64,000 nt of DNA. Source: Schnuerera sp. xch1. Lineage in GTDB: Bacteria > Bacillota > Clostridia > Tissierellales > Tepidimicrobiaceae. Position 1 is the stretch's first letter. The number at the start of each line of letters is the position of its first letter. Made by a program: the position numbers and the translations under genes. The notes under the pieces were generated by a model that searched no databases, was not told the origin of the DNA, and was given only the letters and a program-made list of their open reading frames with translations. Positions 36,134-44,509 of this stretch are shown here, piece after piece. The DNA lies in NCBI RefSeq assembly GCF_019931165.1, contig NZ_JAIOUP010000012.1, forward strand, positions 1-64,000, given 5' to 3'.

Positions 36134-37621
36134 TTGAGAAAGAGACGTCTATGTATTGTTATATTAGTTTTCTTAGCGATTGCTACAACTGGGTGTACCG
36201 AAACTACGAGTCAATATTCTACATTAGTTGTAGACGATTATAATGGTATTGATTTAAATATGATAGACCATTACGAAATAGACATAGACTTTGATCCGGA
36301 AAGCAAAATATATTCAGGTAATCAAATAGTTACATATGTTAATAATACAGAAGTAAAGTTACAAGAAATATACTTTCATTTATACCCTAATGCATATAGG
36401 GATTTAGAAACAGCACCTATATTATTTGAGGAAGAGATTAAAAATGGGGGATATAAACCTGGTTATATAGAGATAGAAAAATTAGAAGTAGATGGGGAAA
36501 AAACTGATTTTCAAATACAAGGTGAAGGGAATACTATTCTAAAAATAAATTTACCAAATACTTTAGACCCTAAGCAGAAAGTTAAGATAGACTTTAAGTA
36601 TGAAGCTAAACTTCCTCTAAATATAGATAGGTTTGGGTATGGAGAAAATGTATTTAACTTTGGCAATTGGTATCCTATAGCTTGCGTATATGATATCAAT
36701 GGATGGAATACCGATCCATATTATAATATTGGAGATCCTTTTTATAGCAATATAGCTAACTATGACGTTACTATTATAGTTCCCGAAGATGTAATAGTAG
36801 CTACAAGTGGCAATGTAATTGAAGAGAAAGTAAAAAGAGACAAAAAGACATATATAATTGAGGGAAGGCTTATTAGAGATTTTGCATGGGTAGCCAGTAG
36901 TGATTTTATAGTAGAAGAATCTACAGTAGAGGGTATAGCTATAAAATTATATGCCTTAAAGGATAATCAAAATATAGCAGATTTTGCTTCCAAAGTTGGA
37001 AGTAAAACAATAAAGATGTTTAGTACATTATATGGGAAATATCCTTATGGAGTATATTCTATAGTTATGACCGACTTTCCAAGCGGCATGGAATATCCTG
37101 GCATAGTATTTATAAATAAGGATTATTATAATGAGTCGGGGAAAGACTACTTAGAGCAGGTAATCGTTCATGAGACTGCTCATCAATGGTGGTATGGGGT
37201 AGTTGGAAATGATCAAGTTGATGAAGCTTGGCTAGATGAATCCTTAGCTACCTATTCGGAAGTAATATATATGTATAATACATACGGTAGAGCAAAGGCT
37301 GATGATTATTACAATTATACTTGTGAATTGGCTTATGAATATGGAAAGGATTATTTAGAAGCAGATGAAATAATAAACAAACCACTAGATGAATTTGAGG
37401 GTTGGAATGATTATGGGCTTTTAGTATATACAAAAGGTGCTATGTTTATAAATGAAATAAAAGAGGAATTTGGTATGGAAACATTATATAAAATATTGAG
37501 TAGATATTATGAGACATATAGGTTTCATAATGGAAATACGAGGGATTTCATAGATATATGTCAACAAATAACAAATACATCATTTAAAGATAAAGTAGAT
37601 CAATGGCTATATGATAAATAA
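36134..37621 (+). CDS. M1-family metallopeptidase lipoprotein
   Basis: 495 residues. A signal peptide ends with the lipobox ATTGC (Cys21), so the enzyme is on the outer membrane face. The N-terminal beta domain contains YEIDIDFDPESKIYSGNQIV. The gluzincin site is HETAH (His346, Glu347, His350) with Glu369 in DEAWLDESLATY; the exopeptidase-type motif is SGMEYPG where GAMEN is usual. The ERAP-like C-terminal domains are missing. It trims extracellular peptides, useful to an amino-acid fermenter. Start TTG 36134 after GGGAGGAAA. Confidence 0.88.
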   Translation: MRKRRLCIVILVFLAIATTGCTETTSQYSTLVVDDYNGIDLNMIDHYEIDIDFDPESKIYSGNQIVTYVNNTEVKLQEIYFHLYPNAYRDLETAPILFEEEIKNGGYKPGYIEIEKLEVDGEKTDFQIQGEGNTILKINLPNTLDPKQKVKIDFKYEAKLPLNIDRFGYGENVFNFGNWYPIACVYDINGWNTDPYYNIGDPFYSNIANYDVTIIVPEDVIVATSGNVIEEKVKRDKKTYIIEGRLIRDFAWVASSDFIVEESTVEGIAIKLYALKDNQNIADFASKVGSKTIKMFSTLYGKYPYGVYSIVMTDFPSGMEYPGIVFINKDYYNESGKDYLEQVIVHETAHQWWYGVVGNDQVDEAWLDESLATYSEVIYMYNTYGRAKADDYYNYTCELAYEYGKDYLEADEIINKPLDEFEGWNDYGLLVYTKGAMFINEIKEEFGMETLYKILSRYYETYRFHNGNTRDFIDICQQITNTSFKDKVDQWLYDK

Positions 37622-37645
37622 ATGGAGGGTGAAACCCTCCATTTA
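37619..37645. terminator. hairpin after the M1 peptidase gene
   Basis: AAATGGAGGG-TGAAA-CCCTCCATTT, a ten-pair stem overlapping the stop codon. The plus-strand T-tract is short (TTTAAGCTT); it may end transcripts from both sides. Confidence 0.75.
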
Positions 37646-37648
37646 AGC

Positions 37649-37756
37649 TTAATATTTTTTATGCCCAAAGCCACCAAATAATATTACTAGGAGTAGGAAG
37701 AAGAATAGTAAGCTACTATCATCTCCATCCCAGAATCCACCTTTCATGTCACTCAT
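37649..37756 (-). CDS. 35-residue single-pass membrane peptide
   Basis: On the minus strand an ideal AAAGGAGG site is followed by ATG (37754-37756) and 35 codons. The peptide has a short acidic start, MSDMKGGFWDGDDSS, a hydrophobic helix LLFFFLLLVILFGGFG, and the basic end HKKY. This layout recalls the small YjcZ/YnfU-like sporulation or coat-associated peptides of Firmicutes, but I cannot assign a family. The strong ribosome site and clean helix make it likely real. Confidence 0.68.
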   Translation of the reverse strand: MSDMKGGFWDGDDSSLLFFFLLLVILFGGFGHKKY

Positions 37757-37942
37757 ATCTTAAACCTCCTTTTATGATATTGTATTTAGCCTAATACATT
37801 ATATAAAGAAAGAACGATAAGTGTTACTAACTAAATATGATAATTTTTACATATAATTAATTAAAACTGTTTCAGTTAAAATGATATACATTGACAAGAA
37901 TAAAAAAATGTTGTAAAATATATAAACATGAATATTAGTTGT

Positions 37943-38019
37943 GCATCCGTAGCTCAGTAGGATAGAGCAGCGCCCTCCTAAGGCGTGTGTCGGGGGTTCG
38001 ACTCCTCTCGGGTGCACCA
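37943..38019 (+). tRNA. tRNA-Arg (anticodon CCT)
   Basis: The acceptor GCATCCG pairs with CGGGTGC (one G-U). D-arm GCTCAGT...GAGC, anticodon loop CTCCTAA giving CCT, T-arm GGGGTTCGACTCC and an encoded CCA end are all present. Reads AGG. Confidence 0.96.
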
Positions 38020-38038
38020 TATTATTTTGGTGATTATT

Positions 38039-38491
38039 ATGGATGAGATGTATATGCGTTTGGCATTAAAAGAAGCATATAAAGCGTTTAGCACCTGCGA
38101 AGTACCTATAGGTGCTATTGTTGTCCATGATGGAAAGATAATTGGGAGAGGTTATAACAAAAGAGAGACAACTAAAGATCCTACATCTCATGCAGAAATT
38201 ATTGCCATAAAAGAAGCTAGTCAATATTTAAGTGGTTGGAGACTTTTAGATTCTACTATGTATGTAACTTTAGAGCCTTGTGCTATGTGTGCAGGGGCAA
38301 TACTCAACTCAAGAATAGATCGTCTTGTAATAGGTGCTATGGATTTAAAAAGAGGTTGCTGTGGTTCTGTTATGAACTTGTTAAATAACCCTCACTTTAA
38401 TCACATTGTAGATATTACCTATGGAGTATTGGAAGAGGAATGTAGCTTGCTAATAAAGAAATTTTTTAAGGATTTGAGAAAAAATAAATAA
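38039..38491 (+). CDS. tadA: tRNA-specific adenosine deaminase
   Basis: 150 residues. Zinc and catalytic residues are in place: His51 and Glu53 in SHAEIIAIKEA, and Cys81/Cys84 in EPCAMCAGAI. It converts A34 to inosine in tRNA-Arg(ACG), allowing CGN decoding. ATG 38039 is chosen because an earlier in-frame ATG lies inside the tRNA-Arg gene. It stands between two tRNA genes; it may share their transcript. Confidence 0.94.
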   Translation: MDEMYMRLALKEAYKAFSTCEVPIGAIVVHDGKIIGRGYNKRETTKDPTSHAEIIAIKEASQYLSGWRLLDSTMYVTLEPCAMCAGAILNSRIDRLVIGAMDLKRGCCGSVMNLLNNPHFNHIVDITYGVLEEECSLLIKKFFKDLRKNK

Positions 38492-38492
38492 T

Positions 38493-38584
38493 GGAGAGAT
38501 GTCCGAGAGGTTTAAGGTGGTGGTCTCGAAAACCATTGTACAGTACATTCTGTACCGAGGGTTCAAATCCCTCTCTCTCCGCCA
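38493..38584 (+). tRNA. tRNA-Ser (anticodon CGA)
   Basis: Class II tRNA of 92 bases: acceptor GGAGAGA/TCTCTCC, anticodon loop CTCGAAA giving CGA, a long variable arm (TGTACAGTACATTCTGTAC region), T-arm GAGGGTTCAAATCCCTC and an encoded CCA. It begins one base after the tadA stop. Confidence 0.96.
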
Positions 38585-38665
38585 GAATATAAACTTTATA
38601 TCAGTATAAGAAAATATACCATAGAATAGAAGAATTTGCTGACGGTTTTAAAGAAAGGAGATATT

Positions 38666-38869
38666 ATGTTTACTAAAGAGATGGTCATACTAGATATTGT
38701 AGCAGACTATCCTGAAACAGAACAGGTCTTTAGAATGTATGATGAAATAGCAGAAAAATGTGTTATGTGCAACAATCTATTTGAAACTTTAGAGGAATTT
38801 ACTACACTATATAAGATAAATTTAAATGATTTGATTAATAAATTAGATAATGCGGTGAAATCTGATTAG
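38666..38869 (+). CDS. DUF1858 domain protein
   Basis: 67 residues. FTKEMVILDIVADYPETEQVF, then CVMCNNLFETLEEF (a CxxC pair) and a helical end match DUF1858, a small domain often fused to or near hybrid-cluster and redox proteins. Start ATG 38666 is set by AAAGGAG eight bases upstream; an ATG at 38636 has no such site. Function unknown. A hairpin follows. Confidence 0.78.
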   Translation: MFTKEMVILDIVADYPETEQVFRMYDEIAEKCVMCNNLFETLEEFTTLYKINLNDLINKLDNAVKSD

Positions 38870-38874
38870 ATTCA

Positions 38875-38900
38875 TCAAAAGCTTTTACTTTTGAGTTTTT
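38875..38900 (+). terminator. terminator after the DUF1858 gene
   Basis: TCAAAAG-CTTTTA-CTTTTGA followed by G and five T. Confidence 0.75.
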
Positions 38901-38960
38901 GGTGAATATATATAGGTACAAAGATAATGGATAAAGGGTACAATAATTAAGGAGAATTCC

Positions 38961-39329
38961 ATGAATATTGAATTACTTTTAGAAAAGGTTATTCCATATA
39001 TCGCAGGTTTATTAGAAGCTATAGGTGTATTTGTTATAGTTGTAGCTTCTTGTAAAGCTATTATTAAACTTATAAAATTTAAATTTGACCTTAGTAATGA
39101 AGATATAAAAATTGAACTATCTATGGCTATGGCTTTAGCTTTAGACTTTAAATTAGGTGCAGAGATATTGAAAACTGTTACTGTTAGGAATTTAGATGAA
39201 TTTTTTGTATTAGCTGCTGTAACGATATTAAGAATAATAATAAGTTTTGTAATACATTGGGAGGTAAAATCCAAAGAAAGGAAAGATGAGATAAATAGGG
39301 CTAAGGATGAAATAAGCACTTATAAATAA
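38961..39329 (+). CDS. DUF1622 membrane protein
   Basis: 122 residues with three membrane helices: IAGLLEAIGVFVIVVASC, a middle amphipathic stretch with ELSMAMALALDFKLGAEIL, and AAVTILRIIISFVIHWEV. This is the DUF1622 pattern, including the LDFKLGAEI motif. The C-terminus is charged (SKERKDEINRAKDE). ATG 38961 after AAGGAG. Function unknown. Own terminator follows. Confidence 0.82.
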   Translation: MNIELLLEKVIPYIAGLLEAIGVFVIVVASCKAIIKLIKFKFDLSNEDIKIELSMAMALALDFKLGAEILKTVTVRNLDEFFVLAAVTILRIIISFVIHWEVKSKERKDEINRAKDEISTYK

Positions 39330-39356
39330 TTTACAAGTTATTAAATTAGAAATATT

Positions 39357-39391
39357 AATAACGGAGAAGAGATTCTCCGTTATATTTTTTG
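39357..39391 (+). terminator. terminator after the DUF1622 gene
   Basis: AATAACGGAGAA-GAGA-TTCTCCGTTAT then ATTTTTTG; perfect twelve-pair stem. Confidence 0.92.
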
Positions 39392-39414
39392 AAAAAATAA
39401 GATTTCATGAGAAA

Positions 39415-39535
39415 GGTCAAAGAAAGTCAAAATAATTAAAAATATTTTATCTTAATGTTTGATTAACATAATATTTGGAAGTTGAATAATAGTATATTAG
39501 GTGATATATTTTAATTAAAGTCAAAGTAAGTCAAA
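39415..39535. promoter_or_regulatory. two CtsR-type operators upstream of hsp20
   Basis: GGTCAAA-GAA-AGTCAAA (39415-39431) and AGTCAAA-GTA-AGTCAAA (39519-39535) each consist of two direct heptamers with a 3-base spacer, the CtsR heat-shock operator layout. The second is 24 bases before the hsp20 start. Heat-inducible control by CtsR is strongly suggested; ctsR itself is not in the window. Confidence 0.78.
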
Positions 39536-39559
39536 GTAAAACTAGAGGAGGTAGATCTG

Positions 39560-40012
39560 ATGTTTGGAATTAGACCTTATAGAGAAAGAAGAAATCTATC
39601 TAAAAGATGGATGTCTAATTTCGATGATATACTAAATTCAATGTTTGATTCTATGTTAGAAGAATTTGATTATGGATTATCTTCATATTATCCAATGAAA
39701 GTAGATATTAAAGAGGTAGATAATAGATACTTATTAGAGGCAGAGTTACCAGGAATAGATAAGGAAGAAATCAATATCGAAATTAAAGATGATGTTTTAA
39801 CAATATCCGTAGAAAATAAAGAAGAAATTAAAGAGGAAAGGGAAAACTATATTAGACGTGAAAGAAGATATGGTTCTTTTAGAAGAAGCTTTTGTGTAGA
39901 AGGTATTGATCAAGATAATATACATGCAAAATTCGAAAATGGAATTCTTCATTTAGAATTACCTAAAGATAAGAATTTTTCATCAAAAGGGAATAAGATT
40001 TCTATAGAATAG
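39560..40012 (+). CDS. Hsp20/alpha-crystallin small heat-shock protein
   Basis: 150 residues. The alpha-crystallin domain spans about 50-140: PMKVDIKEVDNRYLLEAELPGI, then EINIEIKDDVLTISVE, YGSFRRSFCVE and the GILHLELPK strand. The C-terminal IxI-type anchor is replaced by NKISIE. It holds unfolding proteins for refolding. AGAGGAGG before ATG 39560. Two CtsR sites upstream and a terminator at its stop make it a single-gene heat-shock unit. Confidence 0.93.
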   Translation: MFGIRPYRERRNLSKRWMSNFDDILNSMFDSMLEEFDYGLSSYYPMKVDIKEVDNRYLLEAELPGIDKEEINIEIKDDVLTISVENKEEIKEERENYIRRERRYGSFRRSFCVEGIDQDNIHAKFENGILHLELPKDKNFSSKGNKISIE

Positions 40013-40035
40013 GCTATATGCCTATTCTTTTTTTT
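40007..40035 (+). terminator. terminator after hsp20
   Basis: GAATAGGC-TATAT-GCCTATTC, overlapping the stop codon, then eight T. Confidence 0.92.
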
Positions 40036-40178
40036 AAAAAGGAATATAATTTATAGTAATAGTAAAATTTTTCATAATTGCATTAACTATTTCAAAAATT
40101 TTTAATTTAGTTATAAATTCCTTCATATATCTGATATAATTAACATGTAAGCATAGTCAAAGATAGGGGGTAAAGTCT

Positions 40179-41951
40179 ATGAAAAATCTTTTAACAGGCA
40201 ATGAAGCTATTGCACGTGGAGCTTATGAAGCAGGATGTTTAGTAGCATGCGCTTATCCTGGAACACCGAGCACTGAGATTCTGGAAAATGTTTCTCAATA
40301 TGACGAGATACGCTCCGAATGGTCTACAAATGAAAAAGTAGCTTTAGAGGTTGCCAGTGGAGCAGCTATTGCTGGAGCTAGGTCATTAGTGGCTATGAAA
40401 CATGTTGGCTTAAATGTTGCGGCAGATCCTTTTTTCACAATAGCATATGAGGGAATAAATGGTGGATTAGTTATAATAACTGCTGATGAACCAGGAATGC
40501 ATAGCTCGCAAAATGAACAAGACAATAGGTTATATGCTCTTCATGCTAAAGTAGCTATGGTAGAGCCATCAGATAGTCAAGAATGTAAGGATTTTACAAA
40601 AAAGGCTTTTGGAATTAGTGAAACTTTTGATACTCCAGTATTGATTAGAATGACCACTAGAGTATGTCATAGTAAGGGTATAGTGGAACTCGAAGAAAGA
40701 GAAGAAGCAAGTATTAAAGAATATACAAAGGATACAAGTAAATATATAATGGTTCCAGCCAATTCTAAACCAAAACATATAGAAATGGAAACTGAGAGAA
40801 TTCCAAAATTAAGAGATTATTCAAATACCACATCTTTAAATAGTATAAAATATAATGATAAAAAAATCGGAATTATAACCAGTGGTATATCCTATCATCA
40901 TGCGAGAGAAGTGTTTGGAGATAATGCTTCATATTTAAAGATTGGGTTCAGCTATCCATTACCAGATAAATTAATAGAAGAATTTGCAGAAGAAGTAGAA
41001 ACCTTATATATAATAGAGGAAAATGAACCATACATAGAAACCTTTGTGAAAGCTATGGGAATTGATTGTATAGGAAAAGAAGCTATTCCTATATGTGGAG
41101 AATTAAGTCCTCAAATAATTAAAGAGTCTCTATTAAAAGAAGAGGAGAACGAAATATTAAAATTAGATTTGAATATACCAATAAGACCACCAGCATTATG
41201 TGCTGGGTGTCCACATAGAGGAATTTTTTATGAAGTAAGTAAATATAAGAATAAAATAGTTTCGACAAGTGATATCGGTTGTTATACTTTAGGAATGGCT
41301 CCACCTTTAGGAGTGGGGGATACATGTATTTGTATGGGTGCCGGTGTCTCTGCAGGCATAGGATTTGATAGAGTAAATCAGATGGCAGAGAGAGATAAGA
41401 AGGTATTTGGATTTATAGGAGATTCAACATTCTTCCATTCCGGCATTACAGGATTGATCGATGCTGTTTATAATGGTACTAATATGGTTGTTGTAATACT
41501 TGATAATAGGATTACTGCTATGACTGGGCACCAAGAAAATCCAGGTACAGGCAAAAACATAATTGGACAAGAAGCACCTATGGTAGATATAGAATCAATG
41601 GTCAAAACAATAGGAATTAAACAAGAAAATATTAGGGTAATAGATCCATATAAATTAGATGAAACTAAAGCAGCTGTTAAAGATGCATATGAAGCAAATG
41701 AGCCCTTTGTAATAATTACTAAACAGCCCTGTGCATTGATAAAAGATGTTCAAAAGAAAAGAAAAGATCTTTATTGTCAAGTTGACCAAGAGAAATGTAC
41801 AAAATGTAAGACTTGCTTAAGAATTGGATGTCCAGCTATTTCATTTAAAGATGGTGAAGTGACTATAGATGAAAATCAATGTAATGGTTGTACAGTATGT
41901 CTTCAAGTTTGTCCATTTGATGCAATAGAATTTAATGGGGAAAGTAGGTGA
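40179..41951 (+). CDS. iorA: Indolepyruvate:ferredoxin oxidoreductase, alpha subunit
   Basis: 590 residues. The N-terminal half starts LLTGNEAIARGAYEAGCLVACAYPGTPSTEI. The TPP-binding region is near 360-450 (CAGCPHRGIFY, GDSTFFHSGITGLIDAVYN). The last 65 residues are a ferredoxin domain with CTKCKTCLRIGC and CNGCTVCLQVCP for two 4Fe-4S clusters; the first is slightly unusual (CxxCxxCxxxxC). It oxidatively decarboxylates aryl 2-oxoacids from aromatic amino acids. iorB follows after 4 bases. Substrates could come from an aminotransferase such as that at 13986. Confidence 0.94.
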   Translation: MKNLLTGNEAIARGAYEAGCLVACAYPGTPSTEILENVSQYDEIRSEWSTNEKVALEVASGAAIAGARSLVAMKHVGLNVAADPFFTIAYEGINGGLVIITADEPGMHSSQNEQDNRLYALHAKVAMVEPSDSQECKDFTKKAFGISETFDTPVLIRMTTRVCHSKGIVELEEREEASIKEYTKDTSKYIMVPANSKPKHIEMETERIPKLRDYSNTTSLNSIKYNDKKIGIITSGISYHHAREVFGDNASYLKIGFSYPLPDKLIEEFAEEVETLYIIEENEPYIETFVKAMGIDCIGKEAIPICGELSPQIIKESLLKEEENEILKLDLNIPIRPPALCAGCPHRGIFYEVSKYKNKIVSTSDIGCYTLGMAPPLGVGDTCICMGAGVSAGIGFDRVNQMAERDKKVFGFIGDSTFFHSGITGLIDAVYNGTNMVVVILDNRITAMTGHQENPGTGKNIIGQEAPMVDIESMVKTIGIKQENIRVIDPYKLDETKAAVKDAYEANEPFVIITKQPCALIKDVQKKRKDLYCQVDQEKCTKCKTCLRIGCPAISFKDGEVTIDENQCNGCTVCLQVCPFDAIEFNGESR

Positions 41952-41955
41952 TCTT

Positions 41956-42525
41956 GTGGCAAAAAGTATACTTTTAGTAGGAGTTGGAGGTCAAGGTACA
42001 ATTCTCGTTTCGAAAATTCTCTCTCAAGGTTTAATGAAGGGTGGATATGATGTTAAGATGTCTGAAATCCATGGGATGTCACAAAGAGGGGGAAGCGTAA
42101 CTACTCAGATTAAATTTGGGGATAAAGTATATTCTCCCTCAATTGATAAAGGTGAAGCAGATATATTAATAGCATTTGAAAAATTAGAAGCAGCTAGATA
42201 TTTAGATCATCTTAAAAAGAATGGCATATTAATAGTAAATGATGAAGAAATATATCCAATGCCAGTTTCATCAGGACTAGCTGAATATCCACAAGGAGTA
42301 ATGAAGGCATTAACGGATACAATAGATAATATTAAAATAATACAGGCAACAAAAATTGCAAAAGAATTAGGTGAACCTAGATGCCATAATATAATAATGC
42401 TAGGTTCCATGGTTAAATTCTTAGGGGTTAAAGATATAGACTGGGTAGAAATGATAAAACAGAACCTACCTGAAAAGGTTCATAAAATAAATATAGGAGC
42501 ATTTAAAAGAGGGCAAAATCTATAA
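41956..42525 (+). CDS. iorB: Indolepyruvate:ferredoxin oxidoreductase, beta subunit
   Basis: 189 residues, gamma-type domain: ILLVGVGGQGTILVSKILSQG, then SEIHGMSQRGGSVTTQIKFG and NIIMLGSMVKFLG. GTG 41956 is chosen since TAGGTGATC lies just upstream and it leaves a normal 4-base gap; an in-frame ATG at 41935 would overlap iorA by 17 bases. Completes the enzyme with IorA. Confidence 0.94.
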   Translation: MAKSILLVGVGGQGTILVSKILSQGLMKGGYDVKMSEIHGMSQRGGSVTTQIKFGDKVYSPSIDKGEADILIAFEKLEAARYLDHLKKNGILIVNDEEIYPMPVSSGLAEYPQGVMKALTDTIDNIKIIQATKIAKELGEPRCHNIIMLGSMVKFLGVKDIDWVEMIKQNLPEKVHKINIGAFKRGQNL

Positions 42526-42541
42526 GACTTTCTTTAATAAT

Positions 42542-42587
42542 AAATAATAAGCTGAGGTGCATTTCAATGCACCTCAGCTTATTATTT
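42542..42587. terminator. bidirectional terminator between iorB and pncB
   Basis: AATAATAAGCTGAGGTGCAT-TTCA-ATGCACCTCAGCTTATTATT is a perfect 20-pair stem with A/T tails on both sides; it overlaps the last codons of the converging pncB. Confidence 0.93.
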
Positions 42588-44036
42588 ATGTTCATTTAAT
42601 AGTCTATCCCTTATGTCCCACAAAGGTTTGGACAAGTCAACAAAGTACTCATGAGGCTTTTCAAATCTTTTAACTTCATCCCAGAGAGTATCTAGTTGCG
42701 CTTTGCAATGTTCTTTTATTTCGTTCATCGGTGGGGTATCATATATTAATTTTCCTCTATCAAATATCTTTACCAATAGTTTTTTAGCGTAAAAATTAGT
42801 TAAAATTTTTCTTTTCCAAGTATAAAGAGGATGAAATATTTCATAAGGTTTTGTTTCATCTATTGTCTCATCGTGTAGAGTTACCACATCCGCTATAGCT
42901 TTATTAGTACTTTTATCGTATAATCTATATAATTGTTTAAATCCTGGATTTGTAATTTTACCAACGTTCTCACTTATTTTAATCTTAGGTACTATTTTTC
43001 CATTGATTTCAACAGCAGTTAGCTTATATACACCACCGAAAACAGGTTCTGATCTTGCAGTTATAAGTCTTTCTCCTACTCCAAATGAATCTATCTTTGC
43101 TCCTTGAGTTAATAAATCTCTTATTAAATATTCATCTAAACTACTAGAAGCAATAATAGAACAATCTTCGAAACCGGCTTCATCTAACATCTTTCTAGCT
43201 TCTTTGGAAAGATAAGCAATATCACCACTATCAATTCTTATTCCTTTAGGTCTATAGCCTTTTGGTACTATTTCTTCGTTAAAAACTTTAATAGCATTCG
43301 GGACACCGGATTTTAAAACATTATATGTGTCTACCAATAATACACAACTATCAGGATATAGCTTAGCATAAGCTCTAAAGGATTCTAATTCTGAAGGGAA
43401 TACTTGTACCCAACTATGAGCCATGGTCCCTAAAGCAGGGATATTAAAATCTCTATCGACAATAGTACATGCAGTACCTATAGCACCTCCAATATATGCA
43501 GCTCTTGCTCCTAATATTGCGCCTTCATATCCTTGTGCTCTCCTAGAACCAAATTCCATTATAGGACGACCATTAGCTGCTCTGGTTATTCTATTAGCTT
43601 TTGTAGCAATAAGACTTTGATGATTTATGGTCAGTAGAACCATTGTTTCAATTATTTGAGCTTGAATTATAGGCCCTCTTACTATGACCAAAGGTTCTCC
43701 TGGAAATATTGGAGTCCCCTCTGGGATTGTCCATACATCACATTGGAATTCAAAGTTACTTAGATAGTCTAGAAATTCTTCACTAAACATATTTTTAGAT
43801 CTGAAGTATTCAATATCTTCATCGGAAAATTTAAGGTTATCTAGATAGCCTATTAATTGTTCTACACCTGCCATTATTGCGAAGCCACCATTATCAGGAA
43901 TTGATCTAAAAAACATATCAAAATAGGCAATTACATCTTTCATATCGTTTTCAAGATATCCATTAGCCATAGTAAATTCATAGAAGTCTGCTAACATGCT
44001 TAAATTTTTCTTTTCTTTCCAGTCAATATTTGTCAT
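42582..44036 (-). CDS. pncB: Nicotinate phosphoribosyltransferase
   Basis: 484 residues. LSMLADFYEFTMANGYLENDM start, the His-containing TMAHSWVQVFPSELESF, GIRIDSGDIAYLSKEARKMLDEAG, IIASSSLDEYLIRDLLTQGAKIDSFGVGERL are hallmark stretches of the long (class I/II) NAPRTase. It makes nicotinate mononucleotide from nicotinate, PRPP and ATP in NAD salvage. ATG 44036 follows AAGGGGATATT. NiaR at 31.5 kb is a plausible regulator, although I see no clear operator upstream. Confidence 0.93.
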   Translation of the reverse strand: MTNIDWKEKKNLSMLADFYEFTMANGYLENDMKDVIAYFDMFFRSIPDNGGFAIMAGVEQLIGYLDNLKFSDEDIEYFRSKNMFSEEFLDYLSNFEFQCDVWTIPEGTPIFPGEPLVIVRGPIIQAQIIETMVLLTINHQSLIATKANRITRAANGRPIMEFGSRRAQGYEGAILGARAAYIGGAIGTACTIVDRDFNIPALGTMAHSWVQVFPSELESFRAYAKLYPDSCVLLVDTYNVLKSGVPNAIKVFNEEIVPKGYRPKGIRIDSGDIAYLSKEARKMLDEAGFEDCSIIASSSLDEYLIRDLLTQGAKIDSFGVGERLITARSEPVFGGVYKLTAVEINGKIVPKIKISENVGKITNPGFKQLYRLYDKSTNKAIADVVTLHDETIDETKPYEIFHPLYTWKRKILTNFYAKKLLVKIFDRGKLIYDTPPMNEIKEHCKAQLDTLWDEVKRFEKPHEYFVDLSKPLWDIRDRLLNEHK

Positions 44037-44168
44037 AATTAATATCCCCTTTTATTTTATCATTTGAATTTCGATACATATTTATTTTAATTATAACCTA
44101 AATAGGATAAAATTCAATTATTTAATAGATAATTATCAGCATTATTATAAAATTTAGATAAAAGTTAA

Positions 44169-44196
44169 AAGGTGTGCTTTGAAAAGCACACCTTAT
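44169..44196 (-). terminator. terminator of the feo operon
   Basis: AAGGTGTGCTTT-TC-AAAGCACACCTT on the minus strand, followed by TTAACTTTTATC, about 40 bases after the feoC-like gene. Confidence 0.8.
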
Positions 44197-44232
44197 ATTA
44201 AGGGTTAAGTTTGTGTTTGACTTTGGAAGGGA

Positions 44233-44490
44233 TTACTTATTTAATAGTTTCTCACCTTTTTTAGTAATTATTATAGTATTTATTGGAACTTTATTACATA
44301 AACTAGCAAACGAGCAACTACTACATTTATAATTACAACTATTCATGTTATTTTCCTCTATATATCCCATTCTAGCAAGTTGATAAAAAGCTTGTTCTAT
44401 TACGTTTTCATTTGTATTTAATTTTGAAGCAATATTAGCTTTTGATATATATTTTTTATCTTTAATTTCTTTTAGTATTTCTTTTAACAA
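44233..44490 (-). CDS. FeoC-like winged-helix protein
   Basis: 85 residues. A small winged helix (KANIASKLNTNENVIEQAFYQLARMGYIEE) is followed by four cysteines, Cys52, Cys56, Cys59 and Cys65 in CNYKCSSCSFASLC, a possible Fe-S or metal site as in FeoC. It stands 19 bases after feoB and ends the operon. FeoC-like proteins are thought to regulate or protect FeoB; details are unknown. Confidence 0.75.
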   Translation of the reverse strand: MLKEILKEIKDKKYISKANIASKLNTNENVIEQAFYQLARMGYIEENNMNSCNYKCSSCSFASLCNKVPINTIIITKKGEKLLNK

Positions 44491-44509
44491 AAGATCAACT
44501 CCTTATAGC

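Noticed and set aside
38521-38560. GTACAGTACATTCTGTAC as an operator
   Set aside because: It is the long variable arm of tRNA-Ser(CGA).
38885-39319. 144-codon open frame antisense to the DUF1622 gene
   Set aside because: The plus-strand gene has a good ribosome site, membrane pattern and terminator; the antisense frame has none of these.
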